Source of the DNA: Mesorhizobium sp.
GTDB lineage: Bacteria; Pseudomonadota; Alphaproteobacteria; Rhizobiales; Rhizobiaceae
Assembly (NCBI GenBank): GCA_004020545.1
Contig: SAQE01000011.1
Location: 26,786 to 90,785 of the forward strand
Reading direction: 5' to 3'
DNA length: 64,000 nucleotides
A model generated the notes under the pieces. It did not search any database and had not been told where the DNA came from. It was given only the letters and a program-made list of their open reading frames with translations. Positions 56,117 through 63,443 of this stretch are shown here, one piece after another. The number at the start of each line of letters is the position of its first letter. The first letter of the stretch is position 1. Position numbers and translations under genes: made by a program.

Positions 56117-57232
56117 ATGCGCGTCGGTTGCCCCAAGGAAATCAAGAACCATGAATACCGTGTCGGCCTGACGCCCGGCTCGGTTCGCGAATATGTCGCG
56201 CACGGCCACGAAGTGCTGGTCGAGACCGGCGCCGGTGCCGGCATCGGCGCCGACGACAACGCCTATCGCGCCGCCGGCGCCACCATCGCCAAGACGGCCG
56301 CCGACGTGTTCGCCAAGTCGGACATGATCGTCAAGGTCAAGGAGCCGCAGCCCAATGAATGGGTGCAACTGCGCGACGGCCAGATCCTCTACACCTATCT
56401 CCACCTCGCTCCGGATCCGGAGCAGACCAAGGGCCTGCTCGCTTCGGGCGTCACCGCCGTCGCCTATGAGACGGTGACCGACGACCGCGGCGGCCTGCCG
56501 CTCCTGGCGCCGATGTCGGAAGTCGCCGGCCGCCTGTCGATCCAGGCTGGCGCCACCGCGCTGCAGAAGGCCAATGGCGGCCGCGGCGTGCTGCTTGGCG
56601 GCGTTCCCGGCGTGCTGCCGGGCAAGGTGACGGTGCTGGGCGGCGGCGTCGTCGGCCTGCATGCGGCGAAGATGGCCGCCGGGCTCGGCGCTGACGTCAC
56701 CATCATCGACCGCTCGATTCCGCGCCTGCGCCAGCTCGACGACATCTTCGCCGGCCGCGTCCACACCCGCTACTCGACCGTCGAGGCGCTGGAGGAGGAA
56801 TGCTTCTCCGCCGACATCGTCGTCGGCGCCGTGCTGATCCCGGGGGCAGCCGCGCCCAAGCTCGTCACCCGCGAAATGCTTTCCGGCATGAAGAAGGGCT
56901 CGGTGCTCGTCGACGTCGCCATCGATCAGGGCGGCTGCTTCGAGACCTCGCATGCCACGACCCATGCCGAGCCGACCTATGAGGTCGACGGCGTTATCCA
57001 CTATTGCGTCGCCAACATGCCGGGCGCGGTTCCGGTCACCTCCGCGCATGCGCTCAACAACGCCACCCTGCACCACGGCCTGCAGCTTGCCGACAAGGGC
57101 CTGAAGGCGCTGGTCGACGACCACCACCTGCGCAACGGCCTCAATGTCCACAAGGGCAAGATCACCAACCGCGCCGTCGCCGAAGCGCTGGGCTACGAAA
57201 TGGTCGAGCCGAAAGCGGTGCTTGCCGCCTGA
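56117..57232 (+). CDS. ald: Alanine dehydrogenase
   Basis: A 371-residue NAD-dependent enzyme converting L-alanine to pyruvate and ammonia (reversible). It begins MRVGCPKEIKNHEYRVGLTP. The pyruvate-site Lys and Arg lie in KVKEPQPNEW and the N-terminal R. The NAD loop is VTVLGGGVVGLHAAKMA and the C-terminal half has the HYCVANMPGAVP signature. It is controlled by the divergent lrp gene and followed by a palindromic repeat and an intrinsic terminator. Confidence 0.97.
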   Translation: MRVGCPKEIKNHEYRVGLTPGSVREYVAHGHEVLVETGAGAGIGADDNAYRAAGATIAKTAADVFAKSDMIVKVKEPQPNEWVQLRDGQILYTYLHLAPDPEQTKGLLASGVTAVAYETVTDDRGGLPLLAPMSEVAGRLSIQAGATALQKANGGRGVLLGGVPGVLPGKVTVLGGGVVGLHAAKMAAGLGADVTIIDRSIPRLRQLDDIFAGRVHTRYSTVEALEEECFSADIVVGAVLIPGAAAPKLVTREMLSGMKKGSVLVDVAIDQGGCFETSHATTHAEPTYEVDGVIHYCVANMPGAVPVTSAHALNNATLHHGLQLADKGLKALVDDHHLRNGLNVHKGKITNRAVAEALGYEMVEPKAVLAA

Positions 57233-57251
57233 TATCAGTTATTTGTTTTAC

Positions 57252-57295
57252 GCAGTTCCCGACGGAAAACCGCTACACACTTTTCCTGGAATTGC
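57252..57295. repeat. Dispersed palindromic element, copy 2
   Basis: GCAGTTCC (57252-57259) and GGAATTGC (57288-57295) bound inner GGAAAA/TTTTCC arms. The whole segment matches copy 1 at 1136-1180 with few changes. It lies 19 bp after the ald stop. Confidence 0.75.
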
Positions 57296-57320
57296 TTTAG
57301 ACGAGAACTTCCTCCTGTCG

Positions 57321-57355
57321 CGCCCGCCGGTCCTTTTCGGCGGGCGTTTTCTTTT
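57321..57355 (+). terminator. Intrinsic terminator of ald
   Basis: CGCCCGCCG (57321-57329) pairs with CGGCGGGCG (57338-57346), followed by TTTTCTTTT. It is a textbook intrinsic terminator. Confidence 0.9.
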
Positions 57356-57396
57356 CTGGCGTGAGGAAACTGGTTGTTGGCGAGAAGTCTGGGCAA

Positions 57397-57423
57397 CAAA
57401 AAAGCGGAGCCAGAGCCCCGCTT
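57397..57423 (-). terminator. Orphan intrinsic terminator on the - strand
   Basis: On the - strand AAGCGGGGC-TCTG-GCTCCGCTT is a 9-bp stem (one G-U pair) with a tetraloop followed by TTTTTTG-like sequence. On the + strand one pair would be A-C, so the - strand is the functional one. No - strand gene ends here. Confidence 0.75.
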
Positions 57424-57500
57424 CCTCGGCGTTGCGATGTGCCGCCGGTCCATCCGCGGTCGGCCATCGATCAACGACTACCCTTTTAACGCGGTTATAC
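57397..57500 (-). ncRNA. Candidate small RNA (- strand)
   Basis: A short transcript would run from a possible -10 box (GTATAA on the - strand, near 57500) to the orphan terminator. Its length would be about 95-100 nt. The 5' end is a guess and no family is recognised. Confidence 0.3.
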
Positions 57501-57568
57501 GACGGGAATACGACAGCGTTACTGGCGCTCTCTCGACTTCGAAAATGCCGGCCCCTCGACATGCGTTG

Positions 57569-57584
57569 TGTGAAGCGTTTCACA
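57569..57584. promoter_or_regulatory. CRP-type palindrome
   Basis: TGTGA-AGCGTT-TCACA matches the classic CRP consensus TGTGA-N6-TCACA exactly (arms of 6: TGTGAA/TTCACA). It lies between the two candidate small RNAs. A rhizobial CRP/FNR protein that uses this exact site is not established here. Confidence 0.5.
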
Positions 57585-57599
57585 TTCGGCGCCGGGGAA

Positions 57600-57700
57600 A
57601 AGTGCCTAGACACGACCGGCCTGCTTGGCGTTTTCGCCAATGGCTTCTGTCGCAGGCTTTTTCCCAACTGCCCGCCAGACCATCGGCGGGCATCTTTTTT
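57600..57700 (+). ncRNA. Candidate small RNA (+ strand)
   Basis: The segment forms a nested hairpin: GCCTGC/GCAGGC outside and TTGGCG-TTTT-CGCCAA inside, at about 57619-57657. Unpaired TTTTTCCCAACTG follows and then the terminator at 57669-57700. This matches the layout of an Hfq-dependent small RNA. The 5' end is not defined. Confidence 0.35.
57669..57700 (+). terminator. Orphan intrinsic terminator on the + strand
   Basis: TGCCCGCC (57669-57676) pairs with GGCGGGCA (57685-57692) followed by TCTTTTTT. The - strand side has no U-tract, so it does not terminate the DUF1203 gene that ends at 57703. No + strand gene precedes it. Confidence 0.85.
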
Positions 57701-57702
57701 CC

Positions 57703-58170
57703 TCATGCCCGCTCGATCCGGCACTGGTAGCAATTGTTTCGCGCCGAACGGACATGGATGTAGGCGATGTCGTCGCGTTCGAACAAAGTCTCGGCGCGGG
57801 CCGCGATGTCGCCGGTCGGGATGACGGCGCCGCTGCCGTAGACGATGCGGTCGTCTTTGCCATAGCCGCGCACGATGTAGTCGCTGCTCTCGAGCATCTC
57901 GGGCAGCGCATCCGCCTCCGCGGCGCGCTCGCATTCCTGCGCATGCAGGAAGATCGGCCCCGTCTCAGCATAAGGCTGAAGTTCCGGGAAAGGCCGGTAG
58001 GCGAGGATGAGATAACCTTGGCCGGCGGCGACATTCTTCATGCAATGCCGGCACGGCACGCCGTCACCGTCGGAAATCCTTTGTTCGGGCGTGCGGCCGT
58101 AGGCATCCGGCCCTCCCTGCTGCAAGGCCCGCACGGCTTCCGTCGGCAAGGCTTTGAACTGGATGCTCAT
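57703..58170 (-). CDS. DUF1203 domain protein
   Basis: A 155-residue soluble protein with the DUF1203 pattern: IQFKALPTEAVRALQQGG, DGVPCRHCMKNVAAGQGYLI, IFLHAQECERAA and a C-terminal NNCYQCRIERA. The conserved CRHC and CYQC pairs suggest metal binding. Function is unknown. It is monocistronic on the - strand. Confidence 0.88.
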   Translation of the reverse strand: MSIQFKALPTEAVRALQQGGPDAYGRTPEQRISDGDGVPCRHCMKNVAAGQGYLILAYRPFPELQPYAETGPIFLHAQECERAAEADALPEMLESSDYIVRGYGKDDRIVYGSGAVIPTGDIAARAETLFERDDIAYIHVRSARNNCYQCRIERA

Positions 58171-58266
58171 GGCGAAATCTCCGATGTCGTTGACCGGAAA
58201 TTATGCCCGCGCGACGGCGTCTCCCACCCGATTCCTGACAGCCGGTCGTATGCGCATCATTGTATG

Positions 58267-58297
58267 GAAAGAGCCCGGCTTCGCTGAAGCCGGGCTC
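58267..58297 (-). terminator. Terminator of the OmpA-like gene
   Basis: GAGCCCGGCTTC (58271-58282) pairs with GAAGCCGGGCTC (58286-58297) around a three-base loop, followed on the - strand by TTTCC. The stem is very strong but the U-tract is short. Confidence 0.7.
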
Positions 58298-58323
58298 GTC
58301 CGAACCGTCGATCGGCGCTTGTG

Positions 58324-58881
58324 CTAGCGCACAAAATCGTCGAAGCGGCGCAGCGTCACCCGGCGGTTGCGCCAGTTCTCCTGCTGGGTCGGCACCAGGA
58401 GGAATTCCTCGCCATAGCCGACAGTCTCCAGCGCACGGGCGGGGACGCCGAATTCGCGCACCAGCGTGCGCTTCAACGAGGCGGCGCGCTGCTCCGACAG
58501 GACCTGGTTCGATTCGAACGAGCCCACCGCGTCGGTATGGCCTTCGATCAGGATGCGCGCACCGCGGTCGCGGCGCAGAATGCGGTGCAGCGCATCGGCG
58601 ATGATCTCGACCTTGCCGTATTGCCAGGAAGCAATGGCCGCCGAGCCGAATTCGAAGTTGATCGACTGAATGTCGATCGAACGCGCCATGCGCCTCAGGT
58701 CCGGACGCGTTTTGAACTCGCGGATGGTGACGCGCTGATTGGGACGCAGCTTGACCCTGGGCTCAGCTTCGAGCTGACGTTCGATGGTCGCCGCGGAGGG
58801 TGTGGTGGCCTGCGCGAAGCCGAGGCTCGGCATGGCAAATGCCGCTACCATCGCCACGGCGAATGCACGTCGGGTCAGCAT
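58324..58881 (-). CDS. OmpA-family protein
   Basis: A 185-residue exported protein. The signal peptide starts at 58881 (MLTRRAFAVAMVAAFAMP, cut after GFAQA). The C-terminal ~115 residues are an OmpA peptidoglycan-binding domain (INFEFGSAAIASWQYGKVEI, then ILIEGHTDAVGSFESNQVLS and QRAASLKRTL). There is no beta-barrel, so it is a soluble or loosely anchored envelope protein. GGAG lies upstream of the start. Confidence 0.9.
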   Translation of the reverse strand: MLTRRAFAVAMVAAFAMPSLGFAQATTPSAATIERQLEAEPRVKLRPNQRVTIREFKTRPDLRRMARSIDIQSINFEFGSAAIASWQYGKVEIIADALHRILRRDRGARILIEGHTDAVGSFESNQVLSEQRAASLKRTLVREFGVPARALETVGYGEEFLLVPTQQENWRNRRVTLRRFDDFVR

Positions 58882-58988
58882 GTGTCTCTCTCTCCTTCTG
58901 GACTCGACCGTTGTTGCTGGCCGAACCATGACAAAGACAGTCTGAAGCGACGATGAACGGCAAATTCATTCAAGAAGAACAAGAAGAG

Positions 58989-59561
58989 CTATGGCCGCAT
59001 GACGCTTGCCGAGCGTTCGGCGAAGGTCAGCGGATGCACGACCTCCTTCTTCTGCGCCACCGGCGTGAAGCCGAGCTTCTGATAAAGCGGCAGCGCCGCC
59101 GGATGGTCGAGCGTGCAGGTCTGCACCGTGACGCGCCTTGGCCCATACGCCCAGGCAGCCGAGATCGCGGCGCCCAGGAACCAGCGGCCGATGCCTTGGC
59201 CGTGCGCGTGCTCCATCATGCCGAAATAGGCGAGTTCCACTTCCTCCGGCAGATGCGGCTTGAGGTCGAAGAAGCCGGCGGGGGAGCCGTCGAGGTAGAG
59301 CACCCTGATGTCGCGGTCCTCGCGATGAAGGCCGGCGGCCAGCTCCTCGTCGCTCAGTCTCAGCACATTGACCCAGTGCCATTTGCGTCCGACGCGATCT
59401 ATCAGATAGCGGTAGAAATGCAGCGGAATGTCCTTGGTCCTCAGCAGCGCGATCTGGCGGTTGTACGGTAGCGGCGGCGACGCGGCCGGCGGCACATGCA
59501 TTTCGAGAAATGTGACCGTGACCTCGATTTCCTTAGGCACACTATTTTCCATCGCCGTCAT
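58989..59561 (-). CDS. GNAT-family N-acetyltransferase
   Basis: A 190-residue acetyltransferase. The acetyl-CoA loop is GMMEHAHGQGIGRWFLGAAI, followed by VQTCTLDHPAALPLYQKLGF typical of GNAT. The substrate is unknown. The ATG at 59561 overlaps the sseA stop (ATGA); an ATG three codons later is an alternative. It is last in the cysK-alaX-sseA operon. Confidence 0.88.
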   Translation of the reverse strand: MTAMENSVPKEIEVTVTFLEMHVPPAASPPLPYNRQIALLRTKDIPLHFYRYLIDRVGRKWHWVNVLRLSDEELAAGLHREDRDIRVLYLDGSPAGFFDLKPHLPEEVELAYFGMMEHAHGQGIGRWFLGAAISAAWAYGPRRVTVQTCTLDHPAALPLYQKLGFTPVAQKKEVVHPLTFAERSASVMRP

Positions 59562-60409
59562 TCCTTGCCCGTCACGACAGGCGTGTCGTCGAGCCCGCCC
59601 CATTCGGTCCATGAGCCGTCGTAAAGCCTGTTGTCGGTATGGCCAAGCGTCTCCAGCGCCAGGGTGATCGCCGCCGCGGTGATGCCCGATCCGCATGAGG
59701 TGACGACCGGCTTCGAAAGATCGATGCCGGCATCCTCGATCACCTTGCGCAAGCGGTCCCCGGGCAGCAGTTCACCATTCTCGGCAAGCGCGGCGATCGG
59801 AACATTGTGAGCGCCCGGCATATGGCCGGAACGGACGCCCGGACGCGGTTCCGGGTCGGTTCCGGCGAAACGCCCGGGAGAGCGCGCATCGGCGATCTGG
59901 TTCTCCCCGCTTCCGACAATCCGGCGCATCTCGTCGAGGCTGACGACACGCTTCGCATCGAAATTGGCATAAAAGACGCAAGGCGCTATCCTGGTGTGCT
60001 CCGCCGTCACCGGCCGCCCTTCCGCCTTCCAGCGGTCGAGGCCACCGTTCAGGATGTAAACCTGGAAGACGCCCATGACGCGGAACATCCACCAGGCGCG
60101 CGGCGCCGAAAACAGGCCCGGACCGTCATAAACGACAATGGTGTCGTCGGCCGAAACGCCCATGGAACCGACATATTGGGCGAAGTACTGGGGCGACGCC
60201 AATGTATGCGACAGCTTGGAATCCGGGTCCGAAACGGCGTCCTGGTCGAGGAAGCGGGCACCGGGAATATGGGCGGCAACATATTCGGCGTGAGCATTGC
60301 GGTTCTGCGCCGGCAGGTACCAGGAGGCGTCGATGATGGTGAGCCCAGGCTCGCCCAATCGCTTCTCGAGCCAGTCCGCGTCGACGATAAAGGGGCTGTC
60401 CTCGGCCAT
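59558..60409 (-). CDS. sseA: 3-mercaptopyruvate sulfurtransferase
   Basis: A 283-residue double-rhodanese protein. The inactive first domain ends near GPGLFSAPRAWWMFRVMG, and the second carries the active-site Cys in VTSCGSGITAAAITLALE. The CGSG(I/V)T loop is typical of mercaptopyruvate rather than thiosulfate sulfurtransferases. It moves sulfur from 3-mercaptopyruvate, a cysteine product, which fits co-transcription with cysK. Confidence 0.94.
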   Translation of the reverse strand: MAEDSPFIVDADWLEKRLGEPGLTIIDASWYLPAQNRNAHAEYVAAHIPGARFLDQDAVSDPDSKLSHTLASPQYFAQYVGSMGVSADDTIVVYDGPGLFSAPRAWWMFRVMGVFQVYILNGGLDRWKAEGRPVTAEHTRIAPCVFYANFDAKRVVSLDEMRRIVGSGENQIADARSPGRFAGTDPEPRPGVRSGHMPGAHNVPIAALAENGELLPGDRLRKVIEDAGIDLSKPVVTSCGSGITAAAITLALETLGHTDNRLYDGSWTEWGGLDDTPVVTGKE

Positions 60410-60455
60410 CTTCCTGCTCCTGCCCGCCTCTCGCGACTTTGTCCGTTCTGGCCCG

Positions 60456-61199
60456 TCAATTCGCCGGCATCGGCCCGAAGCGAATGCGGAAGCGCCGGTT
60501 CTCGCGGCCCTTCTTCTCTATCTTCCCGATGTGGATCTCGCCGACCTCGCCGGTGCTCTTCACATGGGTGCCGCCGCAAGGCTGGCTGTCGACCGACGCA
60601 TTCTCGCCGATGCAGACCAGGCGGATCTTGCCGGTGCCGACGGGCGGTCGCACATTCTTCGATTTCACCAAGCTGGGATTGGCGGCCAGTTCCTCGTCGG
60701 TGATCAGCCGCGTGAAGATCGGATGGTCGGCGCGCACCAGCTCCATCAGCCTAGCCGTCACGTCCTCCTTGGTAAAGCCGGCATCGGGAATGTCGAAGTC
60801 GACGCGGCTATCGTCCTCGGCAACCGAGGCCCCGGTGATCGGAAACGGGCAGACGACTGTTAGCAGATGGCAAGCGGAATGCATACGCATCAAGAGATGC
60901 CGCCGTTCCCAATCGACGGCGAGCCTTAGCTTTTCGCCAACCGCCGGCAACGCCTGTTCAGGCGCCGGCACATGGATGATCTCGTCCTTGGTCTCGCCGG
61001 TGATGGTGGCGGCGATCGCGACGCGGCTGCCGTCGGCGCGTTCGAACATGCCGGTATCGCCAGGCTGTCCGCCCGACGTGGCGTAGAAGATGGTCCGATC
61101 AAGAAGAATGCCGCCGCGGTCGTTGATGGCGACGACCTGCGCCTCCGCCGTCTTCAGATAGGCGTCGTCGCGAAACAGCGCTTCGGTCTTCTGCGCCAT
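60456..61199 (-). CDS. alaX: Alanyl-tRNA editing protein AlaX
   Basis: A 247-residue free-standing editing domain homologous to the AlaRS second half. Zinc ligands are visible in LLMRMHSACHLLTVV (HxxxH) and SQPCGGTHVKSTGEV (CxxxH). AlaX proteins hydrolyse Ser-tRNA-Ala and Gly-tRNA-Ala mischarges. The start at 61199 overlaps the cysK stop (ATGA). The longer upstream frame overlaps cysK and is not used. Confidence 0.94.
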   Translation of the reverse strand: MAQKTEALFRDDAYLKTAEAQVVAINDRGGILLDRTIFYATSGGQPGDTGMFERADGSRVAIAATITGETKDEIIHVPAPEQALPAVGEKLRLAVDWERRHLLMRMHSACHLLTVVCPFPITGASVAEDDSRVDFDIPDAGFTKEDVTARLMELVRADHPIFTRLITDEELAANPSLVKSKNVRPPVGTGKIRLVCIGENASVDSQPCGGTHVKSTGEVGEIHIGKIEKKGRENRRFRIRFGPMPAN

Positions 61200-62233
61200 C
61201 ACGCCACCTTTTCGAACGGCACCGAGATATCGGCCTTCTCTTCCATCCAGCCCGGCACCGGCAGGTTCTTGCCGCGCAGGAACTCGGGATTGAAGAGCTT
61301 CGACTGGTAGCGCGTGCCGTAGTCGGCCAGGATCGTCACGATGGTATGGCCAGGGCCAAGCTCGCGCGCCAGCCGGATGGCGCCGGCGATGTTGATGCCG
61401 GTCGAGCCGCCGACGCACAGACCCTCTTGCTGGATCAGGTCGAAGATGATCGGCAGCGCCTCCTCGTCCGGGATCTGGTATGAGAAGTCCGGCGTGAAGC
61501 CCTCGAGATTGGCGGTGATGCGCCCCTGGCCGATGCCTTCGGTGATCGAACTGCCCTCGGCCTTCAATTCGCCGCTGGTGTAGAAGGAGTAGAGAGCAGC
61601 GCCCAGCGGATCGGCGAGCGCGATCTTGACTTGCCTGCTCTTGCCCTTCAGCCCGATCGCCACGCCGGCGAGCGTGCCGCCGGTGCCGACTGCCGACACG
61701 AAGCCGTCGACCTTGCCGCCGGTCTGGGTCCAGATCTCCTCCGCCGTCGTGCGGATATGGCCGTCGCGGTTGGCGACGTTGTCGAACTGGTTGGCCCAGA
61801 TCGCTCCATTCGGCTCCGACCGCGCCAGTTGCTCGGCAAGCCGCCCCGACAGCTTCACATAGTTGTTCGGGTTCTTGTAGGGCACGGCCGGCACTTCGAT
61901 CAGTTCGGCCCCCAGGACCCTGATCGTGTCCTTCTTCTCCTGGCTCTGGGTGTCGGGGATGACGATGACGGTCCTGTAGCCGAGCGCCTTGGCGACCAGG
62001 GTCAGTCCGATGCCGGTGTTGCCGGCGGTCCCTTCGACGATGACGCCGCCTGGTTTCAAAAGCCCGCGCTGCTCGGCATCGCGGATGATGAACAGGCCGG
62101 CACGGTCCTTGACCGATTGGCCCGGGTTCATGAATTCGGCTTTACCCAGAATCTCGCAGCCGGTCGCGTCCGAAGCCTTGTTGAGCCGGATCAAGGGTGT
62201 GTTGCCGATCGCTTCGATCACATTACGGGGCAT
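61199..62233 (-). CDS. cysK: Cysteine synthase A
   Basis: A 344-residue PLP enzyme making cysteine from O-acetylserine and sulfide. The PLP lysine lies in NPGQSVKDRAGLFI, the phosphate loop in EGTAGNTGIGL, and the C-terminal GGSTGINIAGA is typical. It is somewhat longer than E. coli CysK and is the first gene of a four-gene operon with alaX, sseA and a GNAT gene. Confidence 0.93.
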   Translation of the reverse strand: MPRNVIEAIGNTPLIRLNKASDATGCEILGKAEFMNPGQSVKDRAGLFIIRDAEQRGLLKPGGVIVEGTAGNTGIGLTLVAKALGYRTVIVIPDTQSQEKKDTIRVLGAELIEVPAVPYKNPNNYVKLSGRLAEQLARSEPNGAIWANQFDNVANRDGHIRTTAEEIWTQTGGKVDGFVSAVGTGGTLAGVAIGLKGKSRQVKIALADPLGAALYSFYTSGELKAEGSSITEGIGQGRITANLEGFTPDFSYQIPDEEALPIIFDLIQQEGLCVGGSTGINIAGAIRLARELGPGHTIVTILADYGTRYQSKLFNPEFLRGKNLPVPGWMEEKADISVPFEKVA

Positions 62234-62429
62234 GAGGATTCCTTTATGCGTGCGGCGAGACCCTAGAAACCGGAAGCCTCGGTTTCAAGGCAAGATTTTG
62301 CCTGGTCCAGTCGCATTCCGGATGCTGCAACGCTCCCAATCATTTCGACGATATGCCCAAAAGCGCTCTTTTCATCCGAATTCTACACCGCTAGAGCACT
62401 GACCCAGATAATTCGCAGGACTACTTTCA

Positions 62430-63278
62430 ATGACACTCTACCGGGCCAATCCGAAGGACGGTGTCGCCTGGATCACCGGCGGCAGCAGCGGCCTCGGCCG
62501 GGCGCTGGCCAAAGATCTCGCAAGGCAGGGTTATACAGTCGCGGTGACGGCGCTGCCGAGCGATCCGGTCGACACGCTGCTGGTCGAGACGGCGCAGATG
62601 ACCGGCCGTGTAGAATCTTTTCCCTGCGACGTGACCGACGAAGAAGGAATGGCACGGACGGTTGCCGCGATCGAGAAGGACATGGGGCCGATCGTGCTCG
62701 CCGTCTTCAACGCCGGCAACTACATCGCCACCCCGGGCGAACACCTTGTGGTGCGCGACTTCCACCGCTCCTTCGCCGTCAATTATTTCGGCATCGTCAA
62801 CGGCCTGGTGCCCGTGATCGACTTTATGCGCGCGCGCGGACGCGGGCATGTCGTTCTGGTCGGATCGGTCACTGCCTATTCCGGCTGGCCGACCACCGCG
62901 GCCTATGGCGGCACCAAGGCGGCGATCAACATCCTGGCGGAATCGCTGAAATACGACTTCGACAAGATGAACATCCGCATCCAGGTGATGAATCCGGGCT
63001 TCGTCGACACGCCGCTGACCGAGAAGAACATGCTGCCGATGCCGGGCCTGATGCCCGTTCACCGGGCGTCGCGCCGCATGGCGCGAGGCATCCGGAAGGG
63101 CGGTTTCGAAGTCACCTTCCCCTATCACATAAGCTGGCCCTTGAAGCTGCTCGGCCTGCTGCCGCGGCCCATCGGCCGCCTGGTGATCGGGCTGACCACG
63201 AGCTGGTGGGCACGGCCATTGAATTTCGACCGCAAGATGCCCGGCAAGACGGGCACCTCTCCAGACCAGGCGGCATAG
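62430..63278 (+). CDS. Short-chain dehydrogenase/reductase
   Basis: A 282-residue classical SDR. The cofactor loop is VAWITGGSSGLGRALAKDLA, then NAGN, and the active-site YxxxK as AYGGTKAAINILAESLKYD. The C-terminal ~50 residues include hydrophobic stretches (YHISWPLKLLGLLPRPIGRL) that may bind a membrane. The substrate is unknown. It is divergent from the cysK operon. Confidence 0.93.
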   Translation: MTLYRANPKDGVAWITGGSSGLGRALAKDLARQGYTVAVTALPSDPVDTLLVETAQMTGRVESFPCDVTDEEGMARTVAAIEKDMGPIVLAVFNAGNYIATPGEHLVVRDFHRSFAVNYFGIVNGLVPVIDFMRARGRGHVVLVGSVTAYSGWPTTAAYGGTKAAINILAESLKYDFDKMNIRIQVMNPGFVDTPLTEKNMLPMPGLMPVHRASRRMARGIRKGGFEVTFPYHISWPLKLLGLLPRPIGRLVIGLTTSWWARPLNFDRKMPGKTGTSPDQAA

Positions 63279-63443
63279 ACATGCCACCCAAACTGCGCAG
63301 CAGCCTTGGGATTGCGACATGCGAAGAAGAATAGCGTAAGGCGCGTCGCATAGACCCGCTCAGGCGTGCCTTAAGCCGGCAACACTGCGATTGCCTGCCG
63401 GCGAATGCGGCCATAGGTTGAGAATTGTTGCTTGGAGTCGGCG

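Larger units (their letters stand above)
57233..57702. other. 470-bp gap with two terminators not linked to genes, and a CRP-like palindrome
   Basis: After the ald repeat (57252-57295) and the ald terminator (57321-57355) there are three unexplained elements. The first is a terminator on the - strand at 57397-57423. The second is a symmetric TGTGA-N6-TCACA site at 57569-57584. The third is a terminator on the + strand at 57669-57700. No plausible protein is encoded in between. This looks like a divergent pair of small RNAs. Confidence 0.55.

Noticed and set aside
57235-57474. 79-codon - strand frame across the ald terminator region
   Set aside because: It starts at TTG without a Shine-Dalgarno, runs through two terminators and a repeat, and has an Arg-rich random-like translation.
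62649-62664. TGGCAC-N6-TTGC resembling a sigma-54 promoter
   Set aside because: The spacing is wrong by one base and it lies within the SDR coding region.
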